From the NCBI GenBank assembly GCA_946699065.1, contig CAMPDV010000044.1, positions 620,001 through 684,000 on the forward strand: a stretch of DNA of 64,000 nucleotides, written 5' to 3'. The position numbers and the translations under genes are program-made. The first letter of the stretch is position 1. Every line of letters starts with the position of its first letter. Under the pieces are notes generated by a model. It ran no database searches, was not told the origin of the DNA, and was given only the letters and a program-made list of their open reading frames with translations. The DNA is from Loxodes magnus. Its lineage: Eukaryota > Ciliophora > Karyorelictea > Loxodida > Loxodidae. Shown piece after piece: positions 26,193 through 39,328 of this stretch.

Positions 26193-28034
26193 TATAAAAC
26201 TTAATTTTAAATCTATTAATATTCATATTCTCTATAATATTAAATAAAGAAACACTTAGCTAAACTAGCACTCTTACGCTTATAATCTAATAAGATAAAA
26301 GAGTAAAAAGATAATTGCTACCTATTAAGTAAAATTAAGTTAGAGTGACAAGATAGATCTAAATATGTAGATACTTTTGCTTAATTTTCTATTGCTTTAT
26401 AATAACTAACTCCTAGTTATAATTATAACACTTTCATCTAAACTTATCTACATAGTACTTTTAAATATAGATTCTAAATATAAAAGTCTAAATATTTATA
26501 CTATTTAAAATAAAGTACTAAGGAATGCAAGAAATTCTAATTTATAAGTTTAGTTAATTAAAATTTAAAAGTAATAGCTTATTATAAAGAAATAATAAAA
26601 CATGCACTTACCTGTTATTAAATAGTTTAATAGCTAGTGCTTAATAGTAGCTAATGTTAAGATAAATAGCTATTCTGTAGTTCATAAGTTTATTTTATTT
26701 TATTATTACTTAATATAGTTTTACCTAATTTACATTTAAACCTGTAATTAGAACAAAAATACTTTTATTGCTTTAGAATTAAATGTTATTTATAAAGCAA
26801 AGCTAAGAGAGAGCATATAGTAGATAAATAAATCATTCATAGTGTTATCACTTATAGTTGATATATAAATAATTGCTATTTTTTTAGCTTATACGATGGA
26901 TTGACTATAATTAAAGAAAAAAGTGCAGCTATTTCTTATTTAATTATTGAATCAACTAGAAGTGCAGCTTTAAAATGATATAGCCAGATTTATATAAAGT
27001 GATTATTATACTTTCTTTAGATTAATAATCTTAGAAATTTTAAAAATTTAATAGTTAAAACAAAAAGTAAAATTGATGGGAAAAAATAATTTAAGAAAGA
27101 AACTTAAACAAGGGTTGTGAAAATAAATAAGAAGAAAATTTAAATCAAGAAGAGATAGGAAAATTTGAGAACACAATTTAGAACCAATATAGAAGAAATA
27201 AAAAAACTGGAGCAGGAAGAATTAACTAGAGGTTGATAATAAACTTACATAAACTCTTATGCTTAGCATAATTCGCATGAAATATAACTACAAGTAGTGC
27301 AATCATTTCCCAATACTCAAAGTATTGAAACTTTTTTATCTTATTATTATTAATAATCTATTATTTCCTTCTTTAAATTAAATACCTAATAATTTAAAAT
27401 AATTTATATAATATTAAAGCATCATTCAGTATATTTATAACTTTCTATTAATAAATTCTTATTTTACAACTAATAAAATACCTTAATGCTATACACTAAG
27501 GATATCATACTTTTAACTATCATTACTCTTCATAAATGCATACCATCAAGTATTAAAAATAGTTCTTACAGAGTTTGGAATAAAAGAATGGTAGTAAAGT
27601 ATGTAAATTATGAAGGATTATATTTAATTAATTAACTTTGAATTAGAAGTATCTATCTTTTCTAAAATCTATTATTATTGCTTCTATTAAATAATACAAT
27701 TATATATAATTTCACTCTTATAAAATAGAAATTAGTAAAGCTAGCTTTAAACTATTTTTCTAACTTAGTAAGCATTATTTAAAAATATATATTTTAATTA
27801 TATTTACACGTTTGAAAAGAAAGGAAAAATTGGAAAAGCAATTTGAAATAAAAAATTAAAGCTAAGCTAAATCATAAATTTTTAATTATTAGTAAAAAGC
27901 CTCCTTAATCAAATCCATAAGTGCATTATGTGTTTTCCATTATTTGCTAATTAAATTAAACAATTAATTAGTTCTCTGTTGAATTATAGATTATATATTT
28001 AATTTTATTAGCAGTAATTATTTCTATCAAGAAC
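26193..28034. other. AT-rich intergenic stretch
   Basis: About 1.8 kb between the divergent TRM10 and b561-b5 fusion genes. A segment at 27,076-27,236 has a somewhat coding-like, Lys/Glu-rich frame, but start and stop are out of register and no plausible mini-intron fixes it, so I do not call a gene. Confidence 0.45.
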
Positions 28035-29948
28035 ATGTTTAAAAAATTTGCTTTCGTTCTTATTCTTATAAATTTTGGATGCTGCGAATTTTCTAATTCT
28101 TCAAACCTTGAAAGAAATTAATCTTATTCAGGATGCTAATAATATTATAAGGAGAAGTGCTAGTAAGGAGAAGACAATTAATGTGAATATAGTTTTGGAG
28201 AAATTTGAACTCCTGAGTTTCAAGAAAGAGTTGATTGTAGAGATCCATTTAACTTTAAATCAATGCGATTTCATTCTTATTTTCTAACTTTTTCTTGATT
28301 ATTCCTAGCAACCTTTTTTAATATAGCAGCAAGGTATTTCAAAGAATATCCTAGCTTTTGATTAGGAAAATGATGACTTGAAATTCATTCTTTTGGATTT
28401 TTATTTATTATGGCGGTAACGTTATAAAGCAGCTTTAGACTTATGGGTTGAAATTAGTAAAAGCCAGCTTGCTATATAGAAGGTTCTTGAGATTTAAAGC
28501 ACAGTAGAATTGGAATTTTTCTCTTGACAACTTTTATTTCGTTAACATGTACTGGAACTACAATTTATCTTTCAGATAGGTATTCTATTAATCATAACAG
28601 AATTTGAATTCCAAAGTTTATTCACAAACATGTTGGCTGGCTCATTACTATAATTGCTTTGTATGAATGCTGGACTGGTGCTTAACTATGGCGTCTTCAT
28701 GATCGCGAACATACATGGTGTAATGTCTACGAAATTTCTTTTGTAATAATGATAGTAATTTTTACTCTTCTAGAAGTCTTAATGAAACCTAAAAATCTAT
28801 TATTAAGTTCTTATTTTGAGTCAAACAGAAGATTAAAAATCATTTCAGTTGAATAATATTTAAAGAGCGAGAAGCCATTAGTTTTATTTGGAGATCTAGT
28901 ATTAGATATGACAAACTATCTAGGCAATCATCCAGGTGGTCTGCAAATGTTAAAAGTATGCATTAAAAAAGATATAAGTAGATACCTAAATGGATCTGAA
29001 ATAGTATAAGGCTAAATAATAAAATGAAACCACACTCACTTAGCTCACTAAATTATGCCTAGAATAACAGTTGCCAAACTAGAAACTAGTAATGTCAATC
29101 TTTCAACCAGATTATAAGCTTTTAATCTTGAGGTATAGTCTAAAAACCATTGAATTTTAGTAAGAAAGCAATATTATTGTGAAAATTGTATCTTATTAAG
29201 TTTTTATAGTCCCTTTTGAACATTTAGCACTGATATTTAAGAACTACGTGATTCTTGGCTTTATGATTGTGGAAAGCATTCTAATTTTATAATATCCTAA
29301 GAATAAGGATTGTACCGTTAATACTCTACTGTCAGAGTATTTACAGATTAAAATATGAAGTTATTTAACAGCTTGGCTACCTTCCAGGAAGTATATAATT
29401 AAAGTGCTAAACAAATGGATTTTGATAATTGCATATAATATTTGATTAAAGTCTATACTAAGGAAGGTTTAGGATCGATTGAAATGGATAAAATTAAGCT
29501 AATGGATTAAATTGAAGTTATTGGACCCGTTGGATTTGGACTGGGACTTAATCAAGACTTCTTACTAAAAACTCCCAATCCAAGAATTGTAGTATTTAGT
29601 GGTGGAAGTGCAATAAATATGTTTCTTGATTTAGTATTTTATCTTTACTGTAAATAAGCTTACTAGCTTAGTCACGATATTTCCTTAACTCTTTTCGCAG
29701 CTTTTAAGAATCAAGAATAAGCTTTTGGTCTAGACTTACTGAGAAAGACTGCTAAGGAGAACTAAAATTTCAATCTCTTTCTATATTTTTCCAATATAAA
29801 GGAAAATCGATTTGATAGAGAATTTATAAAATAAAATATGCCTGAATGTGATATAATTTACGTAAGAGGACCTTTAATCTTCGAAAACAGCATATTATCT
29901 TGCTTAAAAGATTTAAAAGTACCTGAAAGTAAAATAATTCCTCTATGA
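28035..29948 (+). CDS. Cytochrome b561 - cytochrome b5 - b5-reductase-like fusion protein
   Basis: Predicted membrane electron-transfer protein, 637 residues, ATG 28035 to TGA 29946. An N-terminal signal peptide (about 1-17, MFKKFAFVLILINFG) precedes a short Cys-rich luminal part. A b561-type four-to-five-helix block spans about 80-265, with spaced His residues able to ligate two hemes (RFHSYF, LEIHSF, KHSRIG, HKHVGW). A b5-like domain (about 268-352) follows with the heme motif NHPGG and a second His region (THLAHQ). The C-terminal half (about 372-637) resembles an FAD/NAD(P)H reductase: RQYSTVRVF matches the FAD-binding RxYS motif. The usual NAD-binding GGxGxxP is replaced by SGGSAINMF, and the final Cys-Gly motif by RGPLIF. 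Many of its Trp codons are TGA. The fusion suggests transmembrane ferric or ascorbate-type reduction fed from cytosolic NAD(P)H; the altered pyridine motifs leave activity in doubt. Confidence 0.82.
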
Positions 29949-30661
29949 CACTTAAAACATTTAATAAATACTTTAATTCTATCTCCTCTTAGCTTTATTT
30001 TCACTTTTTCTGCCTTAATTTTATAATATACTTTCTAAGCTTTACTTAGCAGCTATTTTAGTAGTAAATATTAACAAAGCAACTAAGCTTAATAGAATAT
30101 TAATTATCTCTCTACCAAATATTAAAATATAGACCTTAATAATTTTAAAATCTATCTAATTTGTATTTAGTTTAAGACAAATGATTAAGATTAAGTTAGT
30201 TTTATTTTAAAATTAATTAAATCTATAATTTAGAGATTAAGTTAAACTTTGATGAGAATTAAGGCTTTATAACTCAAAATTTAGATTTAATTTAATTAAA
30301 CTAAAATTATAAAAAAGTAAGACTGAATAACCTATTCTTTTTAATAAGGCTATTAATAAATATTTATCTTTAAACCATTTCTATGCTTCTGGTTTATCTA
30401 TTTTTATGTAAAGTGATTTTATTAATAAGCTTAGATAATTTAATTGTTTAATAATATCTTTTAGCTATAATTACTTAGCATTGCTAGGTATAAATACAAT
30501 TACTTATTTTAAAAGTATCTTTATATCAATCCACAATTATTAGTTCACTTTTAACTTTCTTAGAGTTATTTTAGTTATGCATTAGAAAAGCAAGAGGGAA
30601 GATAAACTAATGGAAATATGTAATAATTTAGTTATTTAGTTTGAAAGAGTTAATTATCAAA
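29949..30661. other. AT-rich spacer between convergent genes
   Basis: About 0.7 kb with no coding frame, RNA gene or notable repeat. Confidence 0.5.
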
Positions 30662-31354
30662 TCACCAGATAAAAGGAATTAATCTGCTTCTTACTTCTTT
30701 GCAATAGCCTTTATATCCTTCTAGATTTTTTTGTAGTCCTTTATCTTCGAAGTAGCATCTAATGCATACAATTAAGCAAATTGCTATAGTAAAATATGCT
30801 CCATGAAAGCTTCCTAATAAAAAAGGAGTGCATATATAATTGATAATAGAAGCTAAGCATCCTGGATGTCTTATCATACTGTATGGTCATTTTTAGAAAA
30901 CCTTTTGTTCCAGAGTTACTCTAAAAATTGGATAGAAATATTTGTTTCTAGTTCAGCATCATAGATATAAACCTTATCCAATATTAAAAATAATACCACT
31001 AATCATATAAGGGAAAGGAGAAGTAATCCTCTTAAGCTTTAAAATCTTTACATCATAAGTACAAAACCAAAGCATAATGTAAGTTAAGATAATTTCAATT
31101 CAATAAAGCCAAAAGTCTAATTTCGAATTTTTCTTATGTTAGATACTAAACCTGGAATTAAATACTCAGGGTTGATCAAGAATACCAATAATCTTAAATA
31201 TAAAAAACATAAATGAAATTGCTATATATGTCCATCCTTATCAAATATTGAACGATCTTCCACCCATGTATAAGCAAATTCATTTGATAAATTCTTATGC
31301 AATATGACTAACCAATAGACTGTATTAAGGGGATTTCTAATGAGCTATATTCAT
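30662..31354 (-). CDS. Isoprenylcysteine carboxyl methyltransferase/NnrU-like membrane protein
   Basis: The 230-residue multi-pass membrane protein runs from ATG 31354 to TGA 30662. The C-terminal part has the hallmarks of the ICMT/phospholipid methyltransferase superfamily: KWPYSMIRHPG (RHPxY/G motif), SAM-contact-type TPFLLGSFHGAYF, an Arg-Glu/Asp pair (RCYFEDKGL for the usual RixxEExxL), and the ending EGYKGYCKEVRSRLIPFIW, close to the family consensus. The N-terminal half has three to four hydrophobic segments. Several Trp are TGA codons. It may methylate a lipid or prenyl-cysteine; the substrate is unknown. It lies convergent to the b561-b5 fusion. Confidence 0.78.
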
Positions 31355-33369
31355 TTTAAATAATTAAATTTTATTATAAGTTCACTATTTATTAACTCTA
31401 CTTTGGAATAATCTTAATTTAAAATTTAAATTTATTTAAAAGAATTAATTTTATAGACTTAAATAAGATAATTTCTTAGATCTTAAAATAGTTTCAGGCT
31501 TATCCTAATATTTATTCAACTTGTTATTAGCTTCATTAATCTAAAGGCAATTTTAAATCTAGAATATTTGATTTTGAGAAGCTTTTTTAAGATACTTAAA
31601 TATATTTTATGATATTTAAGAATGATTTTCTTTATTAGTTTGTAAGTACTTATTATAATCATTTTATATTAGTCTTTATATAAAACTAAAGCTAATAGAA
31701 GATAATTTATAATTTAAACTGTAAAATATTAAAATAAGTTAATTAATAGCATGATTAATGCTATTAAATATAGCATAGCACTATAGTTTCTTAGCTAATT
31801 AAATATAAATTTATTATCATTATAAATGATATCTTTCTATTAACTTCTTTGTTGCATTATCAAATTATAAAAATTACAAATTAATACTATTTATTATCTT
31901 AGATAACTATGCTATTAGTTAGAATTATCTAATTTTTTTAAGTTAATTCATAGATGTAAACGAGTATTATACATACTAAGTGCTATTAAACTTATAATAT
32001 TTTATATTATTATTTTTTATTAAATCTATAGAGATATTATCATTCTATTTTCACTTAATCTTCTTTATCTATATAATCAATTTAATAACTATTTAGTTCT
32101 TAGCAGTATATATATATGTTTAGATGTAGAATTTCTGTGAAAAATTATATAAATAAGGATATTTTTCTAATATATTTTTACATTATTGATAAAATATTTG
32201 ATATAAGCATAATGATTTATCCAGCACTATATATTTATTAAAGATAGAGTAGCAAAGATGCTAAACTTACACTATTATTTTTAATTCTAATTGTAGTTAG
32301 CAAATATTCTTTTTATAAAGGTTACTATCATGTAATTTTGCTATAATATGCTTGATAAATGTATATAATATCAACTTAATAATTCCCTTAGTTTTAAAAC
32401 TTTTAATTATAAGCTTTAGCTACTTCAAATAGATTAGTTATGGAAGATTTTAAATATTATATAAGTTTTAAATTAACTTCAAATAGTTTAAAATATAGTC
32501 CTAAAAGATCTAAATCTATCATCACTTCTTTTTAATGCAAGATTCAGTTTAAAATAAAGAAAAATTAAACTAAAAAGTATTGATAAAATAGATAAAATGT
32601 ATATAAAACATAAGGAAGAAGGAATGATAACTTATTAAATTATAAGCTAAATTTTAAGCATAGATAAGTACTTAAATGCTTAAACTATCTAATTCTAATA
32701 ATTTTTCAGCATAAATATTAATATTTTCCTAAATGCTTATATTTATAATAGTTGCTTGTAACTTATGCTAGCATATATTTTTAATAATTTTAAAACAAAA
32801 TGTTGTCTTCATTTAGTTTAAATCTAATCAATCTAGATTGCTTAAATAACTTATTAGCCTGCTCTATCAACTTAATTTGAATAATAAATAAAGGAACTAT
32901 AAGTATCTTAGTATTATAGCTTTTAATTGATTTTAAGATAATACATAACTTATAAGTAATAAATGGTAAATTAAAATGAAGATACTATAAAATAATAGTT
33001 TTCTTGTAATTATTTCATTTATATCTGATAATTACTTTAGACTACTATCTTTGTCTTATTCATTTTGTAGCTTCTATAAAAGAATGAACTCTATAAAATA
33101 TTCTAAAAAGGTATTAAAAGCAGGATTTGAGTATTCTATGTATTTTGTTAAGATAAGATTATTCATATGTTTAGATAAAATAGAAATGTGGATTCTTTTA
33201 TTAAGCTTTAAGGTAAATTATTATAAATGAGTAATTTTGTTAAACTTTAAAGGTTTTTTAAACAAAAGAATAAGAGTGGATGAGCAAAAGGTGTAGTAGT
33301 TAGACTAATTAAGATAAGTATAATTATAGTATAAAGAGTCTAATAATTAAAAATAGTTTTCTAGTAATT
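31355..33369. other. Very AT-rich intergenic stretch
   Basis: About 2 kb of A/T-dominated sequence between two minus-strand genes; the upstream nucleotidyltransferase may end inside its right edge. No supported feature. Confidence 0.5.
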
Positions 33370-35561
33370 TCATTTAAAATATTTATTCATGTTTATTATT
33401 ATAATAAGCCGCAATATGAAATAACTTGGGCAGTACATTATTACACGAATATTTTCCATCATGACCGAAGCAACAATCTTATCGTTAGTCATTAACTAAA
33501 AACTAATGAACTGATCTAAACAAATCTGCTATTAATTCGAAGCTACAGTTCTTAGCTACATTATGGGTTGAATTGAGGATATCAATAATAACAATTGAAC
33601 TATTTGCATAATAGTTTTAACTAAATCTCTGCATATAAAATACCTACTCTTGGCTTTTTGTTTTCTTCTCCTACTAAAATTTCTCCAGGTTTTGCTGCCC
33701 AAACTTCGAATGTGTTATGATCGAACTATCATCCATAATACTATAAAAAGTTGGTTAATAATCAGCCAAGATTTATGTTTTAGAATCGTAATTTGTATAC
33801 TTATATGAAACTAACGATTAAAATAATTAGCCCATAAGAAGAAAGACCTTACCTATATGGATCATTTAAGCCTGCAATATACAACATATGCTTTAAAATT
33901 AGTAAAATGGGTTCGATTTATGGTATTGTAGAGCAAAATTACTTTACAAGTTTAACACATTCTATTCCTTAATGTCTAGAAGTTTCTGCTGTACTTAAAT
34001 CCACTAAAACAGTAGCTTATTTTAACTAAGTTGCTATTTTTAGGACTGGAATTGTAGCTTTATCTATTAATTTGGTATAAGTTACTCACTTTTTCTTTTT
34101 TAAGGATTGCTCTATATTTTATAACAGATTCTGAAAATTTTAAGCTTTAATTACTAAATCAATATCGCTTCAAATTAAGGTTAGTTCAGTAGCATGACTA
34201 CCAAATACTATTAGCTCAGCTGTAGGTTCTAAACCTTCAACTATCTTTTGAATTTTTTTAATGATATTTTCTCTACATGGCTTTATCTCTTCTCTTGCAA
34301 TTCTGGTGTAGTTCTAAAATTCAATAATTTCATCACTCAATTAATCAAGTATGTTTTTAAATTTAGTATCTTGCTTTATTTTCTTAAATCCTAAAATATT
34401 ATAATATAATTATGTCTCTAAAATTGAAAAGGAAGTTTAACTTTCCTAGTGTATTTTCTACTCTTAATAATTGTCTTCTTAAGCAAATTATGTTTGAGAA
34501 TTTTAGTTTTGCTTTTTATTTTATTGAATACAATTATTTTCGTTAGTTGCATTTAAGTTCTACACACTAATTTGCCTTAAATTTAGATTTTCTCTATCAA
34601 CTTCTTATCTGTGATTTCTCTCTGCTTAAAGCTCATTCTTAAGTTTTTCCACTCTTTCTTATAACTCATAAATAAGATTTATTACTTTTATCTATTCTTT
34701 TTAGCAATTATTGCAATATTTAATATCATCTTTTTAGGATTTTATGCCTTTATAATATTCAATCTCACATTTCTTCCTACAAAATCAGCACTCTTAACTC
34801 AATGTGTTATTTTTGATTACTATATAAGGATCCTTTTTACCATTTTATATATCCTGAAAAAGCAAATGAGCAAGTTCTTAATAATCTTTAGGATTGCTCT
34901 GAAAATTCTTGAGATAATCAATAGGTCTCAATTTCTTTTTGTTAAGCTTAGTAGAGTCAGCATTATATTAAACTAGTAACTTAATTGCTTGCATATTCTT
35001 ATTTCTCATAGCAAAATGTAATGGGGTATCCTAATTATCATCTTACTCATTGCAATCTGCGTTATTTTCTAGCAATTTTTTGATGCAGTTAATTTTATTT
35101 TTTAGCACTGCTATATGCAAGAGATTTCTTTTACACTTATCTTTTATGTTTACCAAATCAGCAGAAGGATTAGTTTTATCTAAAATTACTTAAACTAATT
35201 CAATGTCATCTAAGGGGGCACTTTCAATTACATGGAACAAAGCTGTTTTTTTTTCAAAATCTTAAATTTCAAGATTTTACTTTTAATCTATCAAAAGCTT
35301 AACTATTTTAACAAGGCCTTATTTGCAAGCTTCCATAAGCAATGTACAGCCTGATTGAGGATCAACAAAATCTGTTGTTGAAGGTATTCTTTTCAAAAGC
35401 TGAATTAAACAAATTTCGTGATTAGTATTTAGTTGACCCAAGCGAAATACTGCAAACGCGGCTTATTAAATTTAGTCAACAGTGAAATTGATTTGATTAA
35501 GGAAGCATTCAAGCTTTTCTTAATTTCCTTCACATGCTATTTTTTGAATATTATTTTCCAT
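33370..35561 (-). CDS. Ankyrin-repeat + TRF4/PAPD-type nucleotidyltransferase (non-canonical poly(A)/uridylyl polymerase)
   Basis: Predicted RNA 3'-end nucleotidyltransferase fused to ankyrin repeats. ATG is at 35561. Ankyrin repeats fill about residues 60-215 (GCTLLMEACKQG, NLLHIAVLKN, DTPLHFAMRN). A C-x3-C...C-x2-C cluster (about 257-290) looks like a small zinc ribbon, then a coiled coil. The catalytic domain begins with FGSHATELTLIWSDIDLVI (G-S and D-x-D, about 449-470). The third carboxylate is in VLVDLS, and the PAP-associated domain includes LNDPYRQGLSSYGLIILIVS and NLGWLLTNFLQYYG. A 19-nt intron (33647-33629) interrupts phase 0 at codon 638; splicing restores IIDILNSTHNVAKNC, equivalent to the conserved DPLDPTNDVGR region of TRF4 proteins. 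The 3' end is not settled: the exon-2 frame lacks TGA, and a further 3n+1 intron would allow the stop at 33370 used here. Confidence 0.8.
33629..33647 (-). other. 19-nt mini-intron in the ankyrin-nucleotidyltransferase gene
   Basis: The sequence (gene strand) is GTAGGTATTTTATATGCAG. It splits the gene at a codon boundary, and its removal brings the conserved NVAKNC region into frame. Confidence 0.75.
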
Positions 35562-36508
35562 GTTTATTAAATTATTAAATAGTTAGATTTCTTTTGCAAG
35601 CTCCTTAGCTTTTATTCTATTATTTAAGATTATCATCCACATTGCACGTACCCGTCTCTACACAATGCAATATATATTTTAACTAATAATCAACCACTTA
35701 ATCGTTACTTCTTTTCAGTACGCAGGCATTGACTATTCTCTTAGCGAAATTAGAATAAATAAATATCTTAGTTAATAATAAAATAATTAAGCATATTAAA
35801 TAATTGATTTACTATAAATATTTAATTTATTCACTTTAATATTGCTATGCAACCTAAAATATTTTACTATACGCTTAATTAAAAATATGCTTATTTACTA
35901 TTTAAGTTTAATCTCTCTTGTTTATATAGCATTAAACTAATTTCCTTTTAGATCTTTCATTTAATTAAGTTTAGCTTTATTCTTATTATCAATACTTAGA
36001 GATAGCTATATAGTTACTTAGAAGTTATTTAATAGCTTAAGATGAAAGAAATTAAAAGGAATTAGGCATTAGAACAGTAGGCAACTTGATGGTAAGAATG
36101 GTAGTTAGTATTGTAAAAATAAAGCTTTATTTAGCCTTGCTTTATGTTTTATATCCTTCCTATATTCTTAAATTTTATTTTATGGAAGATATTAAATCTA
36201 AATAGCGAGGTAGAGCTAATAGAGCTGGTACTTTAATTAATAAGTTAATAGCTATTAAAAGTTAAGATAGTAGTAAAGCAAAATCTCTACAATTTAATAA
36301 TTGTATTACTATTTCAATCTACATTCTTCTCTTAAAGTTTACCTTAGAAAGCTAATAGTCCATACAGTTTTTATATTTGCTTACTTTTATTTGTTAGGGA
36401 ATTAAATTATCTCTTAGAATATTTAAAATTCGAAATATATAAGCTCTAATTTGCTAAGTACAGCAACTTAGTTACTAAAGAGTATTTTTAATTGGAAATA
36501 ATAAGCTT
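35562..36508. other. Divergent intergenic region, AT-rich
   Basis: About 0.95 kb between the divergent nucleotidyltransferase and membrane-protein starts. No recognisable element. Confidence 0.5.
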
Positions 36509-37288
36509 ATGAATATAATGGATGCAAGAAAAATAAAAAATACTTATGGAGCTAAAGAAATTACTATTTTGACTATTAAATTTATTATTATTTCTTTGAT
36601 AGGAACATCATTCAGATGGTCTGTTAGGTTAAATTAAACAAAGCAACTAGTTGAGTTAATGATAATTTGGTTGATTACCTAGATCTTAATAGTTTTGCTA
36701 ATTCATAGTAAGCTTATAGAAAAAGTAGTTTGACTTACTCCCTTCTTAATGGCTGGAGAGATCGTTCTAGAAACTTTTTTACTTTAGACTATTTGCTAGT
36801 TAATGGATTGCTGATTCTTTATACGGATGATTCTTTATGCAGTCATCTTTTAGTTAATCGTTTAAGTTTTGTACGTCAATATGAGAGGAAGATTTTGTAA
36901 AAAGTTTAAACTTTAGGTGATTTGCTGTGGAATATATTAGCTAATACTTATAATAATATTTTACACTCTTATCAAAAATGAAGAAAGCTAAACTAACAGC
37001 GACAATACTTAAGAAAAAGTAGACAGTCCTTTAAATAAAATAAAGGCTTCAGAACTTATTACTTTCATCATCTGCTTTTATCTTACAATTTCACTTCCTA
37101 ATTTTATTTTGTGAAATATGAAATGCATTTGGCAAACTAAGCAAAGCTATTTGGAAATTGAAAAAATAAATAATGTCAGAGTCAATAAACTAATTTAGTG
37201 GGTATTAGGGTATATGATTATATCAGGAGATATTGTTCTTATATATTGGTTGAAAACACTACAAAGCATAGGTGAATATTTTTCATGA
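36509..37288 (+). CDS. Multi-pass membrane protein, 259 residues (unrecognised)
   Basis: I do not recognise the family. The frame runs from ATG 36509 (a second ATG at 36518) to TGA 37286. About seven hydrophobic segments are visible, for example EITILTIKFIIISLIGTSF, LVELMIIWLITQILIVLLI, FIRMILYAVIFQLIVQVLYV and LITFIICFYLTISLPNFIL, joined by short charged loops, with a Ser/Thr/Asn/Gln-rich cytosolic loop in the middle. It has several TGA-encoded Trp and no signal peptide. Seven helices with short loops would fit a receptor or transporter, but nothing distinguishes these. Confidence 0.6.
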
Positions 37289-39328
37289 GTATTGAAATCA
37301 GACTTAATAACTAGTTAAATTAAATTTTATTTAATCTTGCTTCTTATTATACTTCAATCAAGCATTCTAAATTAAAGCTATTTAATTTGAAATATTATCA
37401 AATATATAAGCCTAGCTTATATTAGAATACCCATTTCATCTTCTTTGTCAATACTTTTGAATTATAAAATAAATCACCAAATAAGAAGGCTAAATAATAA
37501 TCCTTGCATCCCTCTACTTAAGTTTTATGATAACCTTAATTAATTAGAGCTAGTTACTTTTATTAAATAATTAGTAATAAATTCATTTAGTTTAGTTTTA
37601 TTTTTGCTTTATTATTATATTTCTTTCAGTCTATAAGTTTTATCATTTTTGAGAAGCTTAAATTATTAAACAAAATATGGTTTCTAATTAATCGACTTAT
37701 ATTTACAAGCTAAACTAATAAACTTAAGATTTAAATAATTTGCTGACTTTAATGCCTTTAAAGTAATAATTTTTCTAGTTAAGCTAGCTAAAAGTTTATA
37801 ATCTTGTAATTTACATCGTTAGCTTTGTATATTTCATTAAGATGTTTTGTATTAAAGAAAGGGCTATTAATTGAAACTTAATTTAAACCTTTTAAATGAT
37901 AAATGATTTGAATAGCTTCTGAGATAATTGGTATTATTATTTATAATGAAGTACTTACTTTTAGAAAGATTAACGTCATTATATCTATCAATTAATCTTA
38001 TTTCTGTAATATCTTCTTAACTTTATTTCAATTAATCATTAAAGCACAATAATTAGATTCTAATCATTTGTTTTAAATTAGCATTAATTCTATTTTTATA
38101 ATTATTTACTTTAAAAGAATAATAGCAAATAAACTTTTAGTCTTTCATTTACTGAGTGTCTAAGCTATTAAATTAATATAATCCTAATAAATTTTTCGCT
38201 TTAAAGTGAGTCTAAACTTTATGAATGAGTTATTAAGCCTTGTTTACAATTATAAATTAAAATGTTTCTAAATTGAAGTTCATATTTATTAAGCTTAGTA
38301 ATTTCTTTTAGCAAATGCATAAAGTTTACTTATATAGCATTTTAATTGATTAACATTTAGTTTAAAATAGCAAAAGAAAATATACATAAGCTTCTATCTG
38401 TATTTTATTAGGATCAATTGACATTATTTATCAAAAGCATTTCTTTTCATAGCTCATCAAGAGAAATAATATAGAAGTGGCAATTCTATCACATTTTGCG
38501 AATAGGTTTCTGTTTTGTTAATTCATATTATTAAACAATAAAATGTCACTTTTTCTTATTAAAAAGTGTATATGCATAGTCTTTCTTAATTAACTATGGA
38601 AAAAGCCTGCCAAAATATTCTAGTATTATAATCTTACAATTACTACTACTTTATGTAAGCATTTGCTATTACTTTTTAAAGCTAAAATCTTTAGTTAATT
38701 AATTTTTCTTATTAGTTCTTCTTAAATCTGCAATTGATAGATAGTATTTATCAATTTATCACTATTTATCTTTATCTTCATTTATAACTCAAATAGCTTT
38801 ATGAACTCATCTACTTTCACTTCCTTATTTGCTTTATGTAAATCTAAATTAAGAGTAGCATCAAGAAATATAGTTAATAGTAAGATAAAATAGAAAATAT
38901 ACTTTTATTTGCAGGGGAATGAAATAGAGAGCTATACTAATATCATATGGGTATATAAAGAGTAGATATTTAGTTCTACATTTTAAATTTTAAGCAATAT
39001 TGCTCTGAGATATATGTAAGTGATTTAGAATCCTCTCTGTAATTAGTTAAATGAATGATAAAAGTAATCACAAAACATTAACTAATTACAATATTCTTAA
39101 ATTTAGAAGTTAAAGCAATTTTCTTAGATAGGATTAAAGCTTGCTTTATTGTTATTGGTGATTGTATCATAATAACGCTGATTTAATTTAGGAAGTCTTG
39201 ATCTACTTATTAAATATTACTTAATAAGGAGTTAAAACTACTTAAAAGTCAATTCTAATTTCTAGATTCTAGTTTCTTCAATTAATTATAAACCGACAAT
39301 TAAAATTAAACTGTAAGCCATTAATAAA
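37289..39328. other. Very AT-rich intergenic stretch
   Basis: About 2 kb between two plus-strand genes. No coding frame, RNA gene or tandem array that I can support. Confidence 0.5.

Noticed and set aside
27076-27236. Lys/Glu-rich small ORF
   Set aside because: Start and stop are out of register, and no GT...AG mini-intron of suitable length restores the frame.
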